Assembly: GCA_937874455.1 (NCBI GenBank)
Contig: CALNBE010000072.1
Span: forward strand, 1-11,370
Length of the DNA: 11,370 bases
DNA from: an uncultured Opitutia bacterium
Lineage (GTDB): Bacteria > Verrucomicrobiota > Verrucomicrobiia > Opitutales > UBA953
Direction: 5' to 3'
Under the pieces are notes generated by a model that was not told the DNA's origin, did not search any database, and saw nothing but the letters and a program-made list of their open reading frames with translations. The number at the start of each line of letters is the position of its first letter. Positions within the stretch are counted from its first letter, which is position 1. Made by a program: the position numbers and the translations under genes. Below are positions 1 to 7,083 of the stretch, in pieces.

Positions 1-657
<657 letters not shown>

Positions 658-701
658 AATTTCCTCCGCGCCCCAATTTCCCCTCAACCCAAATCCATCC
701 C

Positions 702-1598
702 ATGTCCCTCATCCACATCGCCCGCAACAACGCCGTGCTGGGGCAGTACGCCGAGGACGCCGTCCGCGACGGACTCGCCAACGGCACTTTCCTCCTCTCC
801 GACCTCGCCTGGAAAGACGGCATGGCCGAATGGAAAACCCTCTCCCAATGGCCGGAATTCGCCGCCGGCGCCGCCGCCCTCTCCGGAGCCGCTCCCATCG
901 CCGCCACAACCATCCCCGAGGAGCCGCCCGCTCCGGAATGGGAGCGCACCCCAAGCATCGGCTACTGGCCCGCCTTCTGGCAGACAGTCAAAGGCATCCT
1001 CTTCTCCCCCTCCGCCACCTTCTCCGCTTTCCCCAAGAGCCTCTCCTTTCTCAAGTCCTACATTTTCTTCATCGCCTGCGGCATCATCGCAACCCTGCTC
1101 GGGCTGCTGGTCACCAACATCATCGGCGATCCGATCCTTCCTCTCATCCGAGAGTTCCTCGCCCAGATCGCTGAGACAACCGGCGACACCGCCATTCTCG
1201 ACCAGTTTGACCAAGCGATCTCCCAGCAACAAACCTCGATCCAGAAAATCTCCGGCATGGTCGGCTCCGTCGTTGGCTTGCTGATCGTCCCCTTTATCTC
1301 CGCTGGCATCACCCACATCTTCCTCATGCTTTTTGCCGGAGCGGAGAAAAGATTCGACGCGACCTTCCGCGTTGTCGCTTACTCCGCTGGAGCACTGTCG
1401 CTCATCAACTGGATCCCCTTCATTGGCCCGCTGATCTACTCCCCCTACAGCATTGTCCTCTCAACTATCGGTCTCTCCAAGGTGCATGACATTTCCCTCG
1501 GGAAAGCCCTCTTGATCACACTCGCGCCCATGGTTCTTTGCTGCCTGCTCTTCATCACCTGCGGCGGCTTTGCCGTTTTCGCCCTGCTGGCAGCCTAG
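702..1598 (+). CDS. GYF_2 domain plus Yip1-type membrane protein, function unknown
   Basis: This is a 298-residue protein with two parts. Residues about 3-52 fit a GYF_2 (DUF4339) domain: GQY at 14-16, W37, KDGMAEW at 38-44 and a closing W50. These small domains are thought to bind peptides or partner proteins. After a Pro/Ala-rich linker (about 54-83), residues 85-298 look like a Yip1-family membrane domain. It starts with a WPAFWQTVKGILFSP segment, followed by hydrophobic stretches at about 117-141, 187-213, 222-256 (probably two helices) and 268-297. The loop 150-186 is Gln-rich and polar. The first ATG that keeps the whole GYF_2 domain is at 702. There is no Shine-Dalgarno sequence before it. 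It lies 44 bp after ffh and 13 bp before the DUF2752 gene. Family assignment comes from sequence pattern; no specific job can be given. Confidence 0.85.
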   Translation: MSLIHIARNNAVLGQYAEDAVRDGLANGTFLLSDLAWKDGMAEWKTLSQWPEFAAGAAALSGAAPIAATTIPEEPPAPEWERTPSIGYWPAFWQTVKGILFSPSATFSAFPKSLSFLKSYIFFIACGIIATLLGLLVTNIIGDPILPLIREFLAQIAETTGDTAILDQFDQAISQQQTSIQKISGMVGSVVGLLIVPFISAGITHIFLMLFAGAEKRFDATFRVVAYSAGALSLINWIPFIGPLIYSPYSIVLSTIGLSKVHDISLGKALLITLAPMVLCCLLFITCGGFAVFALLAA

Positions 1599-1611
1599 CG
1601 GCGCTCGACCC

Positions 1612-2046
1612 ATGCCGCTCACCCGGCGTCCCTTGCTCCCCGGCGAGCCAGACTACGAGCGCTGGCTCGTTTTTCTTTTCCCTCTGTCCTGGGCCTTCGC
1701 GGGGATCCTATTCTTCCTGCTGCCGCAAAAACTCCCGCCCTGCCCGCTCTATCACATCACCGGCATTCCCTGCCCGGGCTGCGGCAGCACCCGCGCCACC
1801 AGCGCGCTGCTGCACGGCGATTTCCTCCGCGCCCTCTGGTTCAATCCGCTCTGGGTGCTCACCTGCCTCGCCGCCCTGCTGGTCTGGCTGCACTGCCTCC
1901 GCGCCGTGCTCCGAGGAAAAACGCGCTGGCGCTGCGACCACCTGACCCGCATCGAAAACCGGCTGCTCCGCCTCGCTTTTGTTTTGCTCCTCCTCGCCAA
2001 CTGGGGCTGGGTGCTCTTCCGCGAATTTTCCTCCGCCTCTCACTAA
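1612..2046 (+). CDS. DUF2752 family small membrane protein
   Basis: This 144-residue protein carries the DUF2752 hallmark: Cys44, then IPCPGCGSTRA (Cys54, Cys57, Arg61), then GD and NPLW at about 69-81. Hydrophobic helices lie at about 18-37, 78-97 and 119-137. The family is common in Bacteroidota, Verrucomicrobiota and Planctomycetota and has no established function. The conserved cysteines suggest a metal or redox site near the membrane face, which is inference. The frame is open upstream from 1570, but the start at 1612 avoids overlap with the Yip1-type gene and places the first helix near the N-terminus. It sits 13 bp after that gene and 12 bp before the endonuclease gene, so all are probably co-transcribed. 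The last codons contain one copy of the polar repeat, read as Ser-Ser-Ala. Confidence 0.85.
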   Translation: MPLTRRPLLPGEPDYERWLVFLFPLSWAFAGILFFLLPQKLPPCPLYHITGIPCPGCGSTRATSALLHGDFLRALWFNPLWVLTCLAALLVWLHCLRAVLRGKTRWRCDHLTRIENRLLRLAFVLLLLANWGWVLFREFSSASH

Positions 2047-2058
2047 AAATTTTCCATC

Positions 2059-3042
2059 ATGGCCAAAGTCCAAATCGTCCGCAAAAAACGCCGCTCCAAA
2101 CTCAACCCGAAACGGCTCCTCGCCTTCGGCAGCTTCCTCCTGCTCCCCGGGCTCTCCCTCTACGTTTGGCATTCCTTTGCCGACGCGCCGACCCAGGAAA
2201 AAATCGAGCGTTTCACCCTCACGGTCATCGACGTGGTGCGCGAAAACCACAGCGCGCCCGCCGAACTGGTCTTCTGGCTCGACCTGGCCGCCGACCGCCT
2301 GCCGCTGCTCCAAGGGAAAACCGTCAACCCGGGCGTCAGCATCGCCAACGACGCCCTGATCCTCGGCGGCACGCCCACCGCCCGGCGCGATTTGACCTTC
2401 CTCGAAAACCCCGGCTACCTGGTCGGCTACGACGAGCGCCGCAAATCCCCCGCCTGGGTCGCCTACAAAGTTTTCCCCAAGAAATTCGCCCTGGGTGAGC
2501 GCCCGGAGAAATTTGAAACCGACCCGCGCACTTCCGCCCGCGTCGAACCGTCCGACTACACCAACTCCGGCTACGACCGCGGCCACATGGCCCCCAACCG
2601 CGCCATCGCCCTCTGCTACGGTCCCGAGGCCCAGCAAAAAACCTTCCTCATGTCCAACATCGTCCCCCAGATCCATGGACTCAACGGTGGATTCTGGAGC
2701 GCAATGGAGCGCCGCATCATGGACCGCTATACACGCCGTTTCGACGATGTCTGGGTGATTTGCGGGCCCATCTTCGAACTCGGCGTTTCCTCCAAGCAGG
2801 CCGGCAAGGGTCTGTTGGTACCCGACGAATTTTTCCTCATCATCGCCGACCGGACGCCCGAGGGCATCCGCACTTCCGCCTTCATCATTCCCCACCGGGA
2901 AATCGACCGCACCGAGGAACCCACCCAATTCCTCACCAGCATCCGCACCATTGAGACGCGCACCGGCCTCAACTTTTTCTCCCAATTTTCCCCCGCGGTG
3001 CAGGAGGAAATTGAAACCGTCACCGCCAAACGCGCCTGGTAG
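2059..3042 (+). CDS. DNA/RNA non-specific endonuclease (NUC1/ββα-Me family), membrane-anchored or secreted
   Basis: This 327-residue protein belongs to the Serratia nuclease/EndoG family, Mg-dependent enzymes that cleave DNA and RNA of any sequence. The catalytic motif is intact: DRGHMAPN at 173-180 with general base His176. The metal-binding and fold residues of the next motif follow: SNIVPQ with Asn200 and Gln204, then Asn209, Trp213 and Glu217. A Lys/Arg-rich N-terminus (residues 4-19) is followed by a hydrophobic stretch at about 20-40, so it is probably a signal anchor or uncleaved signal peptide and the nuclease domain faces the periplasm or outside. Residues 41-150 have no motif I recognise. 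No immunity protein is evident, which fits an exported enzyme. The start ATG is 12 bp after the DUF2752 gene and the next gene starts 8 bp after the stop. A nutrient-scavenging or DNA-processing role is plausible but inferred. Confidence 0.93.
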   Translation: MAKVQIVRKKRRSKLNPKRLLAFGSFLLLPGLSLYVWHSFADAPTQEKIERFTLTVIDVVRENHSAPAELVFWLDLAADRLPLLQGKTVNPGVSIANDALILGGTPTARRDLTFLENPGYLVGYDERRKSPAWVAYKVFPKKFALGERPEKFETDPRTSARVEPSDYTNSGYDRGHMAPNRAIALCYGPEAQQKTFLMSNIVPQIHGLNGGFWSAMERRIMDRYTRRFDDVWVICGPIFELGVSSKQAGKGLLVPDEFFLIIADRTPEGIRTSAFIIPHREIDRTEEPTQFLTSIRTIETRTGLNFFSQFSPAVQEEIETVTAKRAW

Positions 3043-3050
3043 CAAAATCC

Positions 3051-3845
3051 ATGTCTGCCGCCCCATTTCCTCCGCCGCTCATCCGCGTCCGCAACCTGCG
3101 CGTCGAACGCGACCGCACCATCCTCCACCGGATCGACTGGACCATGCGGCCCGGCGAACACTGGGTCATCCTCGGCGCCAACGGCTCCGGCAAAACGTCC
3201 CTCCTCTCCGTGCTCACCGGCTACCTGGCCGAGACGCGCGGCGAGGTCACCATCTGCGGCGCCACCCGCGGCGAGGACGACTGGCGCGAACTGCGCGAGC
3301 GCGTCGGCCTGGTCTCCAATGTGCTCACCCGGATGATCGAGCCGTCCGAGCCCGCGCTCTCCGTGGTAGTCGGTGGCCGCAGCGCCCAGCTCAACCTCTG
3401 GGCCGATCCCTCCCCGGCAGATCGCCGCCGCGCCCTCGCTTTGATGCGCCGCACCGAATGCACCCGCGTCGCCAAACAGCCGTGGTGCACCTTGTCCCAA
3501 GGCGAGCGCCAGCGCGTGCTCATCGCCCGCGCCCTTTTCTCCGGACTCTCCGTGCTCATTCTCGACGAACCCTGCTCCGGACTGGATCCGGTGGCCCGGG
3601 AAAATTTCCTCCGCATGCTCGACCGTGTCGGCACCGGGAAAGACGCCGTGCCGCTCATCCTCGTCACCCACCACGTCGAGGAAATCACCCCGCTCTTCAC
3701 CCATGCGCTCATGCTGCGCCAGGGCCGCGTGCTGACCGCCGGGCCGATCAGGGAAACCCTCACCTCGGCCAATCTCTCCGCGCTGTTCGACGCGTCCATC
3801 CGCCTCCGCCGCGACCGGAGCCGCTACGCGCTTTCCTTCGTATAA
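3051..3845 (+). CDS. ABC transporter ATP-binding protein, lone ATPase (YlmA/ModF-like)
   Basis: This is a single 264-residue ABC nucleotide-binding domain with every catalytic motif: Walker A GANGSGKTS at 42-50, signature LSQGE at 148-152, Walker B LILDEP with Asp172 and Glu173, D-loop SGLDP, and the H-loop His207 in VTHHVEE. It has no membrane segment, and no permease gene is adjacent. Of its neighbours, the Yip1-type and DUF2752 proteins are the only membrane candidates upstream. The architecture resembles orphan ATPases often annotated as YlmA or as molybdenum-transport-like. The substrate cannot be read from the sequence. The start ATG at 3051 is 8 bp after the endonuclease stop, consistent with an operon. 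The polar repeat lies near the N-terminus, read as Phe-Pro-Pro, and again at 3605, read as Phe-Leu-Arg. A possible terminator follows the stop. Confidence 0.93.
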   Translation: MSAAPFPPPLIRVRNLRVERDRTILHRIDWTMRPGEHWVILGANGSGKTSLLSVLTGYLAETRGEVTICGATRGEDDWRELRERVGLVSNVLTRMIEPSEPALSVVVGGRSAQLNLWADPSPADRRRALALMRRTECTRVAKQPWCTLSQGERQRVLIARALFSGLSVLILDEPCSGLDPVARENFLRMLDRVGTGKDAVPLILVTHHVEEITPLFTHALMLRQGRVLTAGPIRETLTSANLSALFDASIRLRRDRSRYALSFV

Positions 3846-3852
3846 TAAAAAC

Positions 3853-3876
3853 ACCGGTGACTCTCCGCCCGGTTTT
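3853..3876. terminator. Possible bidirectional terminator between the ABC ATPase gene and rnhB
   Basis: This is a short inverted repeat, ACCGG (3853-3857) and CCGGT (3869-3873), with an 11-base loop. It is flanked by T-runs on both sides: GGTTTT on the plus strand, and TGTTTTTATTA when read on the minus strand. It lies in the 44-bp gap between two convergent genes, where a shared terminator is expected. The stem is only 5 bp, so confidence is moderate. Confidence 0.4.
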
Positions 3877-3889
3877 CCTTTGCCGACCC

Positions 3890-4645
3890 TCAGGCCAGCG
3901 GCAACTCGGGATGCGTTTCCTCCGCCACGCCTTCTTCCCGCAAAATGCCGCGCAAAAACAACGGACGGTGCTGCTCGCACGGGCCCTTTTCCTTCAACGC
4001 CGCCACATGCTGCGCCGTGCCGTAGCCCTTGTTCTCCGCGAATCCATAACCGGGAAATTTCCGTTCCAGCTCCGCCATCAACCGGTCGCGCCGCACCTTG
4101 GCGACGACCGAGGCCATCGCAACCGCCAGGCTTTTCCCGTCGCCGCCCACCACCGCCTGATGCTGCCAGGCAAAGGGCTTGAGCGGCTTCCCGTCCACCA
4201 GCACCCGCGGCCACGCCCGATCCTCCAAGGAAAACAACGGCACGTCGCTCCCGCTCGCCGCGGCGGCAAAGGGACACGGCCCGGCGTGCGCGTCCGCCAG
4301 CGCCTGCAAACAACGGTGCATGGCCAGCCGGGTCGCGCCGAGAATATTGTAGGCGTCAATCTCCAGCACGTCCGCCGTCGCACTCGCCCAGCGGAGCAAA
4401 CCGCGCTCCGCCCAGCCCTGAATCAATTGATAGATTTCCTCCCGGTCCTCGGCGGAAAGTTTCTTCGAATCGTTGATTTCCTCCGCCAGATTGCGCCGCA
4501 GCTTGTGGAGGAAAAATGTGCCGTCCAGCCACACCGCCGCCGCCATCACCGGGCCCGCCAGACAGCCCCGCCCGGCCTCGTCGATTCCGACCAGACTGGG
4601 AAACTTGCTCAGCAAACGGCGGTCATATTGCACAAGTCGCGACAT
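3890..4645 (-). CDS. rnhB: Ribonuclease HII
   Basis: This enzyme cleaves the RNA strand of RNA-DNA hybrids and cuts 5' of single ribonucleotides in DNA, starting ribonucleotide excision repair. The 251-residue protein has the full catalytic set: GIDEAGRG with Asp22 and Glu23, Asp151 in VDGKPL, and Asp169 in VGGDGKSLAVAMASVVAK. The substrate-handling motifs NDSKKLS (58-64) and YGFAENKGYGT (200-210) are also present, plus a final HR near the C-terminus. It is longer than the usual ~200 residues. The extra length includes an Ala/Ser/Pro-rich stretch at about 121-147, before the third catalytic Asp, and a ~15-residue tail. The start ATG (4645-4643) gives a normal N-terminus and has no Shine-Dalgarno sequence. 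It is convergent with the ABC gene and divergent from menA. Two copies of the polar repeat fall inside it, both read as Ala-Glu-Glu. Confidence 0.96.
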   Translation of the reverse strand: MSRLVQYDRRLLSKFPSLVGIDEAGRGCLAGPVMAAAVWLDGTFFLHKLRRNLAEEINDSKKLSAEDREEIYQLIQGWAERGLLRWASATADVLEIDAYNILGATRLAMHRCLQALADAHAGPCPFAAAASGSDVPLFSLEDRAWPRVLVDGKPLKPFAWQHQAVVGGDGKSLAVAMASVVAKVRRDRLMAELERKFPGYGFAENKGYGTAQHVAALKEKGPCEQHRPLFLRGILREEGVAEETHPELPLA

Positions 4646-4706
4646 GAGGGATCCGCATCAAACACCTCTCCGCTCAAAAGTTGAGCGCAAAGCGCGCCGC
4701 CGGGAC

Positions 4707-4721
4707 ATTTTCTCCGAAAAT
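4707..4721. repeat. Perfect 6-bp inverted repeat in the rnhB/menA divergent region
   Basis: ATTTTC (4707-4712) and GAAAAT (4716-4721) are separated by TCC. The palindrome lies in the 121-bp gap between divergent rnhB and menA, 45 bp before the menA start. It could be an operator or simply a degenerate relative of the polar repeat (TTTCTCCG instead of TTTCCTCCG). No regulator can be named. Confidence 0.4.
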
Positions 4722-4726
4722 TGGCA

Positions 4727-4757
4727 TTGAGCCATTTTCCTCCGCGAGGAATCTAAT
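4727..4757 (+). promoter_or_regulatory. Weak candidate promoter for menA
   Basis: A -35-like TTGAGC (4727-4732) and a -10-like TCTAAT (4752-4757, 5 of 6 matches to TATAAT) are 19 bases apart. Transcription would start only a few bases before the menA ATG, giving a leaderless or nearly leaderless mRNA. A polar repeat (4736-4745) occupies the spacer. The spacing is long and the -35 is weak, so this is tentative. Confidence 0.25.
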
Positions 4758-4766
4758 CGCCCCAAC

Positions 4767-5663
4767 ATGTCCGGCGCATCGACATTTTCCTCCTGGTTTC
4801 ACGCAGCCCGCCCCAAAACACTGGCCGCGGCGCTCGTCCCGGTTTTCCTCGGCTCGGCCTGCGCGGCGGTCGATGGAAAATTTTCTCCGCTGCCCGCGCT
4901 TTTCGCACTGCTCTTCGCGCTGCTCGTCCAGATCTGCTGCAATTTTGCCAACGACTACGGCGACTTCGCCAAGGGAGCCGACACGCCCGCCCGGCTCGGC
5001 CCGGCTCGCGCGGTGCTCTCGGGATGGATTTCGCCGCGCGCCATGCGCCGCGCCATCCTGCTGGTCTCCGCCCTCGCCTTTCTTGCCGGACTGCCGCTGG
5101 TTTACTGGGGCGGCTGGTGGCTGCTGCCCGTGGGCCTCCTCTGCCTGCTGGCCTGCCTCGCCTACACGGGCGGACCGCTGCCGCTCGCCTACAACGGGCT
5201 GGGCGACATCTTTGTCATCGCGTTCTTTGGCTTCGTCGCCGTGGCCTTCACCGCCTATGTGCAATGCGGCTATTTTCCTCCGCCAGTCTGGCCGGCGGGC
5301 CTCGCCTGCGGGCTCCTCGCCACCAATATTCTCGTGGTCAACAACGCCCGTGACCGCGAAACCGACGCGCTGGCGGGCAAGCGCACCACCGCCGTGATTT
5401 TTGGCCGCAATTTCGCCCGCGGCGAATACGTCGTCAACCTGCTCGTCGCCTTTCTCGTTCCGGTGTTTTTGCGCCTGCAAGGTTTCGGCCAACAGGTGCT
5501 GTTTCCCCTGCTCCTAGCTCCCGCCGCGCTGATGCTCGCCCGCGGTTTCCTCCGCGTCCGCGATCCGCACGACTACAATCCCTACCTCGGAAAAACCGCC
5601 GCGTTTCTCTTCGCCTACGGCCTGCTGCTCGGCGGCGGCTTGATTCTCTGCGCCGACCTTTGA
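4767..5663 (+). CDS. menA: 1,4-dihydroxy-2-naphthoate polyprenyltransferase (MenA, UbiA superfamily)
   Basis: This inner-membrane enzyme joins 1,4-dihydroxy-2-naphthoate to a polyprenyl diphosphate to give demethylmenaquinone, the penultimate step of menaquinone synthesis. The 298-residue protein has RPKTLAAALVPVFLG near the N-terminus. It carries both Asp-rich prenyl-diphosphate/Mg motifs: NDYGDFAKGAD (Asn62, Asp63, Asp66, Asp72) and NNARDRETD (Asn192 to Asp200), followed by GKRTTAVIFG. Around eight hydrophobic helices alternate with these loops, as in the family. The first motif has the MenA form, not that of UbiA, MqnP or heme-A synthase relatives, so the classical Men pathway is likely. 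The start at 4767 gives a normal N-terminus. A GAGGA purine run is present but 16 bases upstream, too far for a usual ribosome site. It is divergent from rnhB, and the dCMP deaminase gene follows after 37 bp. Confidence 0.94.
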   Translation: MSGASTFSSWFHAARPKTLAAALVPVFLGSACAAVDGKFSPLPALFALLFALLVQICCNFANDYGDFAKGADTPARLGPARAVLSGWISPRAMRRAILLVSALAFLAGLPLVYWGGWWLLPVGLLCLLACLAYTGGPLPLAYNGLGDIFVIAFFGFVAVAFTAYVQCGYFPPPVWPAGLACGLLATNILVVNNARDRETDALAGKRTTAVIFGRNFARGEYVVNLLVAFLVPVFLRLQGFGQQVLFPLLLAPAALMLARGFLRVRDPHDYNPYLGKTAAFLFAYGLLLGGGLILCADL

Positions 5664-5700
5664 CTTTGCCCCGGCCTTCCCGCAAATTTCCTCCGCTCCC

Positions 5701-6246
5701 ATGACCGACTCCACACCAACGCCCGTTTCCTCCGCCAGCCCGGTCCACCAGCTCGACGCCTTGGTGCGCACTTGGGACCGCCCGTCCTGGGACGAGTATT
5801 TCATGGCGATGGCCGTGCTGCTCAGCAGCCGCTCCAGTTGCGACCGGTTACATGTCGGCTGCGTGCTGGTTTCCTCCGGCAACCATCCCAACCGGATCAT
5901 CGCCGCGGGCTACAACGGATTTCTCCCCGGCCTGCCGCACCAGTCCCATGTGCGCGACGGACACGAGCAGGCCACGGTGCATGCGGAGCAAAATGCCATT
6001 GCCGACGCCGCCAAACGCGGGGTGAGTGTCGCGGGGGCCGTCGCCTACTTGACCCATTTCCCTTGCATCAATTGCGCAAAAATCATGGCCGCCGCCGGTA
6101 TCTCCGCCGTCAAATACTTGCACAACTACCACAACGATCCGCTGGTACCGCTGCTCTTCTCACAAATGGGCGTCGCCACCGAGCAACTCGCAGTCGCCGC
6201 CGACGCACCGCCCTCCCCGACTCATGGCCGCCCAACCTGCTGCTGA
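5701..6246 (+). CDS. Deoxycytidylate (dCMP) deaminase, ComEB type
   Basis: This is a zinc-dependent cytosolic deaminase that converts dCMP to dUMP, feeding thymidylate synthesis. In the 181-residue protein the zinc site is complete: HAE at 94-96 (His94 ligand, Glu96 proton shuttle) and PCINC with Cys122 and Cys125. The family signatures WDEYFMAMAVLLSSRSSC and RLHVGCVLV precede them. AAGYNGFLPGLPH is the nucleotide-binding loop typical of dCMP deaminases, as opposed to tRNA or cytidine deaminases. The C-terminal ~20 residues (after about 160) are Ala/Pro-rich and unlikely to be structured. They are encoded by the stretch that overlaps the start of yqgE by 23 bp, suggesting translational coupling. 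A polar repeat lies 5 bp upstream of the start and another in codons 9-12, with no Shine-Dalgarno sequence. It probably shares a transcript with menA. Confidence 0.93.
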   Translation: MTDSTPTPVSSASPVHQLDALVRTWDRPSWDEYFMAMAVLLSSRSSCDRLHVGCVLVSSGNHPNRIIAAGYNGFLPGLPHQSHVRDGHEQATVHAEQNAIADAAKRGVSVAGAVAYLTHFPCINCAKIMAAAGISAVKYLHNYHNDPLVPLLFSQMGVATEQLAVAADAPPSPTHGRPTCC

Positions 6247-6784
6247 TTCCTTCGCGGGGCAAATTTTGCTCTCCCATCCCGCGATGCGCCACGATGCCTT
6301 TTGCCGCACCGTGGTGCTGCTGGCCGCGCACAGCGAAAAGGACGGGGCCATGGGCGTCATCCTCAACCGCCCGCTCCGCCAGACCATCGGCCAGGGCAAC
6401 CCCGCCCTCGCCGCCGCCGGTCTCAGCCGTCTGCCGCTCTACGAGGGCGGTCCGGTCGAGGAGAAAAAACTGATCCTCGCAGGATGGCACTGGTCCGGCG
6501 ACGGACAAAACTTCCACCTCCACTTCGGCCTTTCCAAGGAACGCGTACTGGACATCGCCCGAAGCGATCCGGGCATCCACCTGCGCGCCTTTCTCGGCCA
6601 CGCCGGATGGAGTCCCAAGCAACTGGAAAACGAACTGTCCAACCACGCCTGGGTCTTCGCCCCCATGGACTCCCAATTGCTCGGCGAATACGACGGCCCC
6701 GATCTCTGGCTGGCTTTGCTCGGCAAATACCACCCGGAACTCCGCTTGCTCGCCGAGGCACCCGACTCGCCCGACTTCAATTAA
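6224..6784 (+). CDS. YqgE/AlgH family protein (DUF179)
   Basis: This 186-residue protein has the conserved DUF179 pattern: GQILLSHPAM near the N-terminus, FCRTVVLLAAH, GAMGVILNRPL, GGPV, then FLGHAGWSPKQLENEL and a Trp-containing C-terminal section. Structures are known for the family but no activity is established. AlgH affects alginate regulation in Pseudomonas, a role that may not carry over. The start ATG at 6224 overlaps the dCMP deaminase gene by 23 bp in another frame, and no later ATG would keep the conserved N-terminus. It is the last gene of the menA cluster. Two hairpins follow in the downstream gap. No copy of the polar repeat occurs in this gene, unlike most genes in the window. 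Confidence 0.92.
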   Translation: MAAQPAADSFAGQILLSHPAMRHDAFCRTVVLLAAHSEKDGAMGVILNRPLRQTIGQGNPALAAAGLSRLPLYEGGPVEEKKLILAGWHWSGDGQNFHLHFGLSKERVLDIARSDPGIHLRAFLGHAGWSPKQLENELSNHAWVFAPMDSQLLGEYDGPDLWLALLGKYHPELRLLAEAPDSPDFN

Positions 6785-6792
6785 CCCGAAGA

Positions 6793-6813
6793 AACGCGAA
6801 ACCCCGTCGCGTT
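6793..6813 (+). terminator. Hairpin just after yqgE, possible terminator or RNA end
   Basis: A perfect 7-bp inverted repeat, AACGCGA (6793-6799) and TCGCGTT (6807-6813), has a 7-base loop and starts 9 bases after the yqgE stop. The position fits transcript end formation or 3'-end stabilisation. No clear T-run follows, so Rho-independent termination is uncertain. Confidence 0.35.
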
Positions 6814-6852
6814 CATCCCGACGCAAAGGAAATTTTTCGGAAATTTGCGCTG

Positions 6853-7020
6853 AACCACAAAGGTCACAGAAAACACAGCGGAGAAGAGTTCTTTGAACTG
6901 CGGAGCACGTGGGTTTTTCGAAGGAAGTCCTGGGTGATTCCTTCACCCTTGCTTTAACCTTGGATTTTAAACTTTCGCCATCCCATTGTGCGCTTGGCGA
7001 GATCTTGGGGTCTTTGTGTT
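6853..7020. repeat. Eroded inverted-repeat element of the 'aaccacaaag' type
   Basis: The 299-bp gap between yqgE and prfA holds no credible gene and is richer in A/T than its surroundings. Near its edges are AACCACAAAG (6853-6862), followed by cacaga/aacacag-like units, and the near-inverse CTTTGTGTT (7012-7020). Sequences built from cacaaag units with inverted ends are, from general familiarity, common non-coding repeats in Verrucomicrobiota and related genomes. This copy looks degenerate. It may be a small non-autonomous element or a structured RNA remnant. The assignment is by pattern only. Confidence 0.4.
6920..6948. repeat. Two overlapping, mutually exclusive hairpins in the yqgE-prfA gap
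   Basis: GAAGGAA (6920-6926) pairs with TTCCTTC (6938-6944) across an 11-base loop. The overlapping GGGTGA (6932-6937) pairs with TCACCC (6943-6948) across a 5-base loop and is followed by TTGCTTT. Only one stem can form at a time. The second could act as a weak plus-strand terminator for the menA cluster. No gene lies close enough downstream on the plus strand to suggest attenuation. Confidence 0.4.
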
Positions 7021-7083
7021 AAAAGAAAATCTCCGGGAGCGACCTTGGTCATGCCTCCGCTCTTACTTCAAACATCCCCCGCC

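Noticed and set aside
1570..1611. 14-codon upstream extension of the DUF2752 gene
   Set aside because: It would overlap the Yip1-type gene; ATG 1612 gives a compact gene with a normal first helix.
1708..3066. Long open frame on the minus strand (452 codons) across DUF2752 and the endonuclease
   Set aside because: It is antisense to two well-supported genes, Gly/Ala/Glu-rich with no domain. High G+C makes such shadow frames common.
2727..4313. Open frame of 528 codons on the minus strand
   Set aside because: It overlaps the endonuclease, the ABC ATPase gene and the 3' part of rnhB in another frame, and has no recognisable domain.
2951..4684. Open frame of 577 codons on the plus strand
   Set aside because: It runs out of frame through the ABC ATPase gene and antisense to rnhB; the product is Arg/Pro/His-rich, as expected of a shadow.
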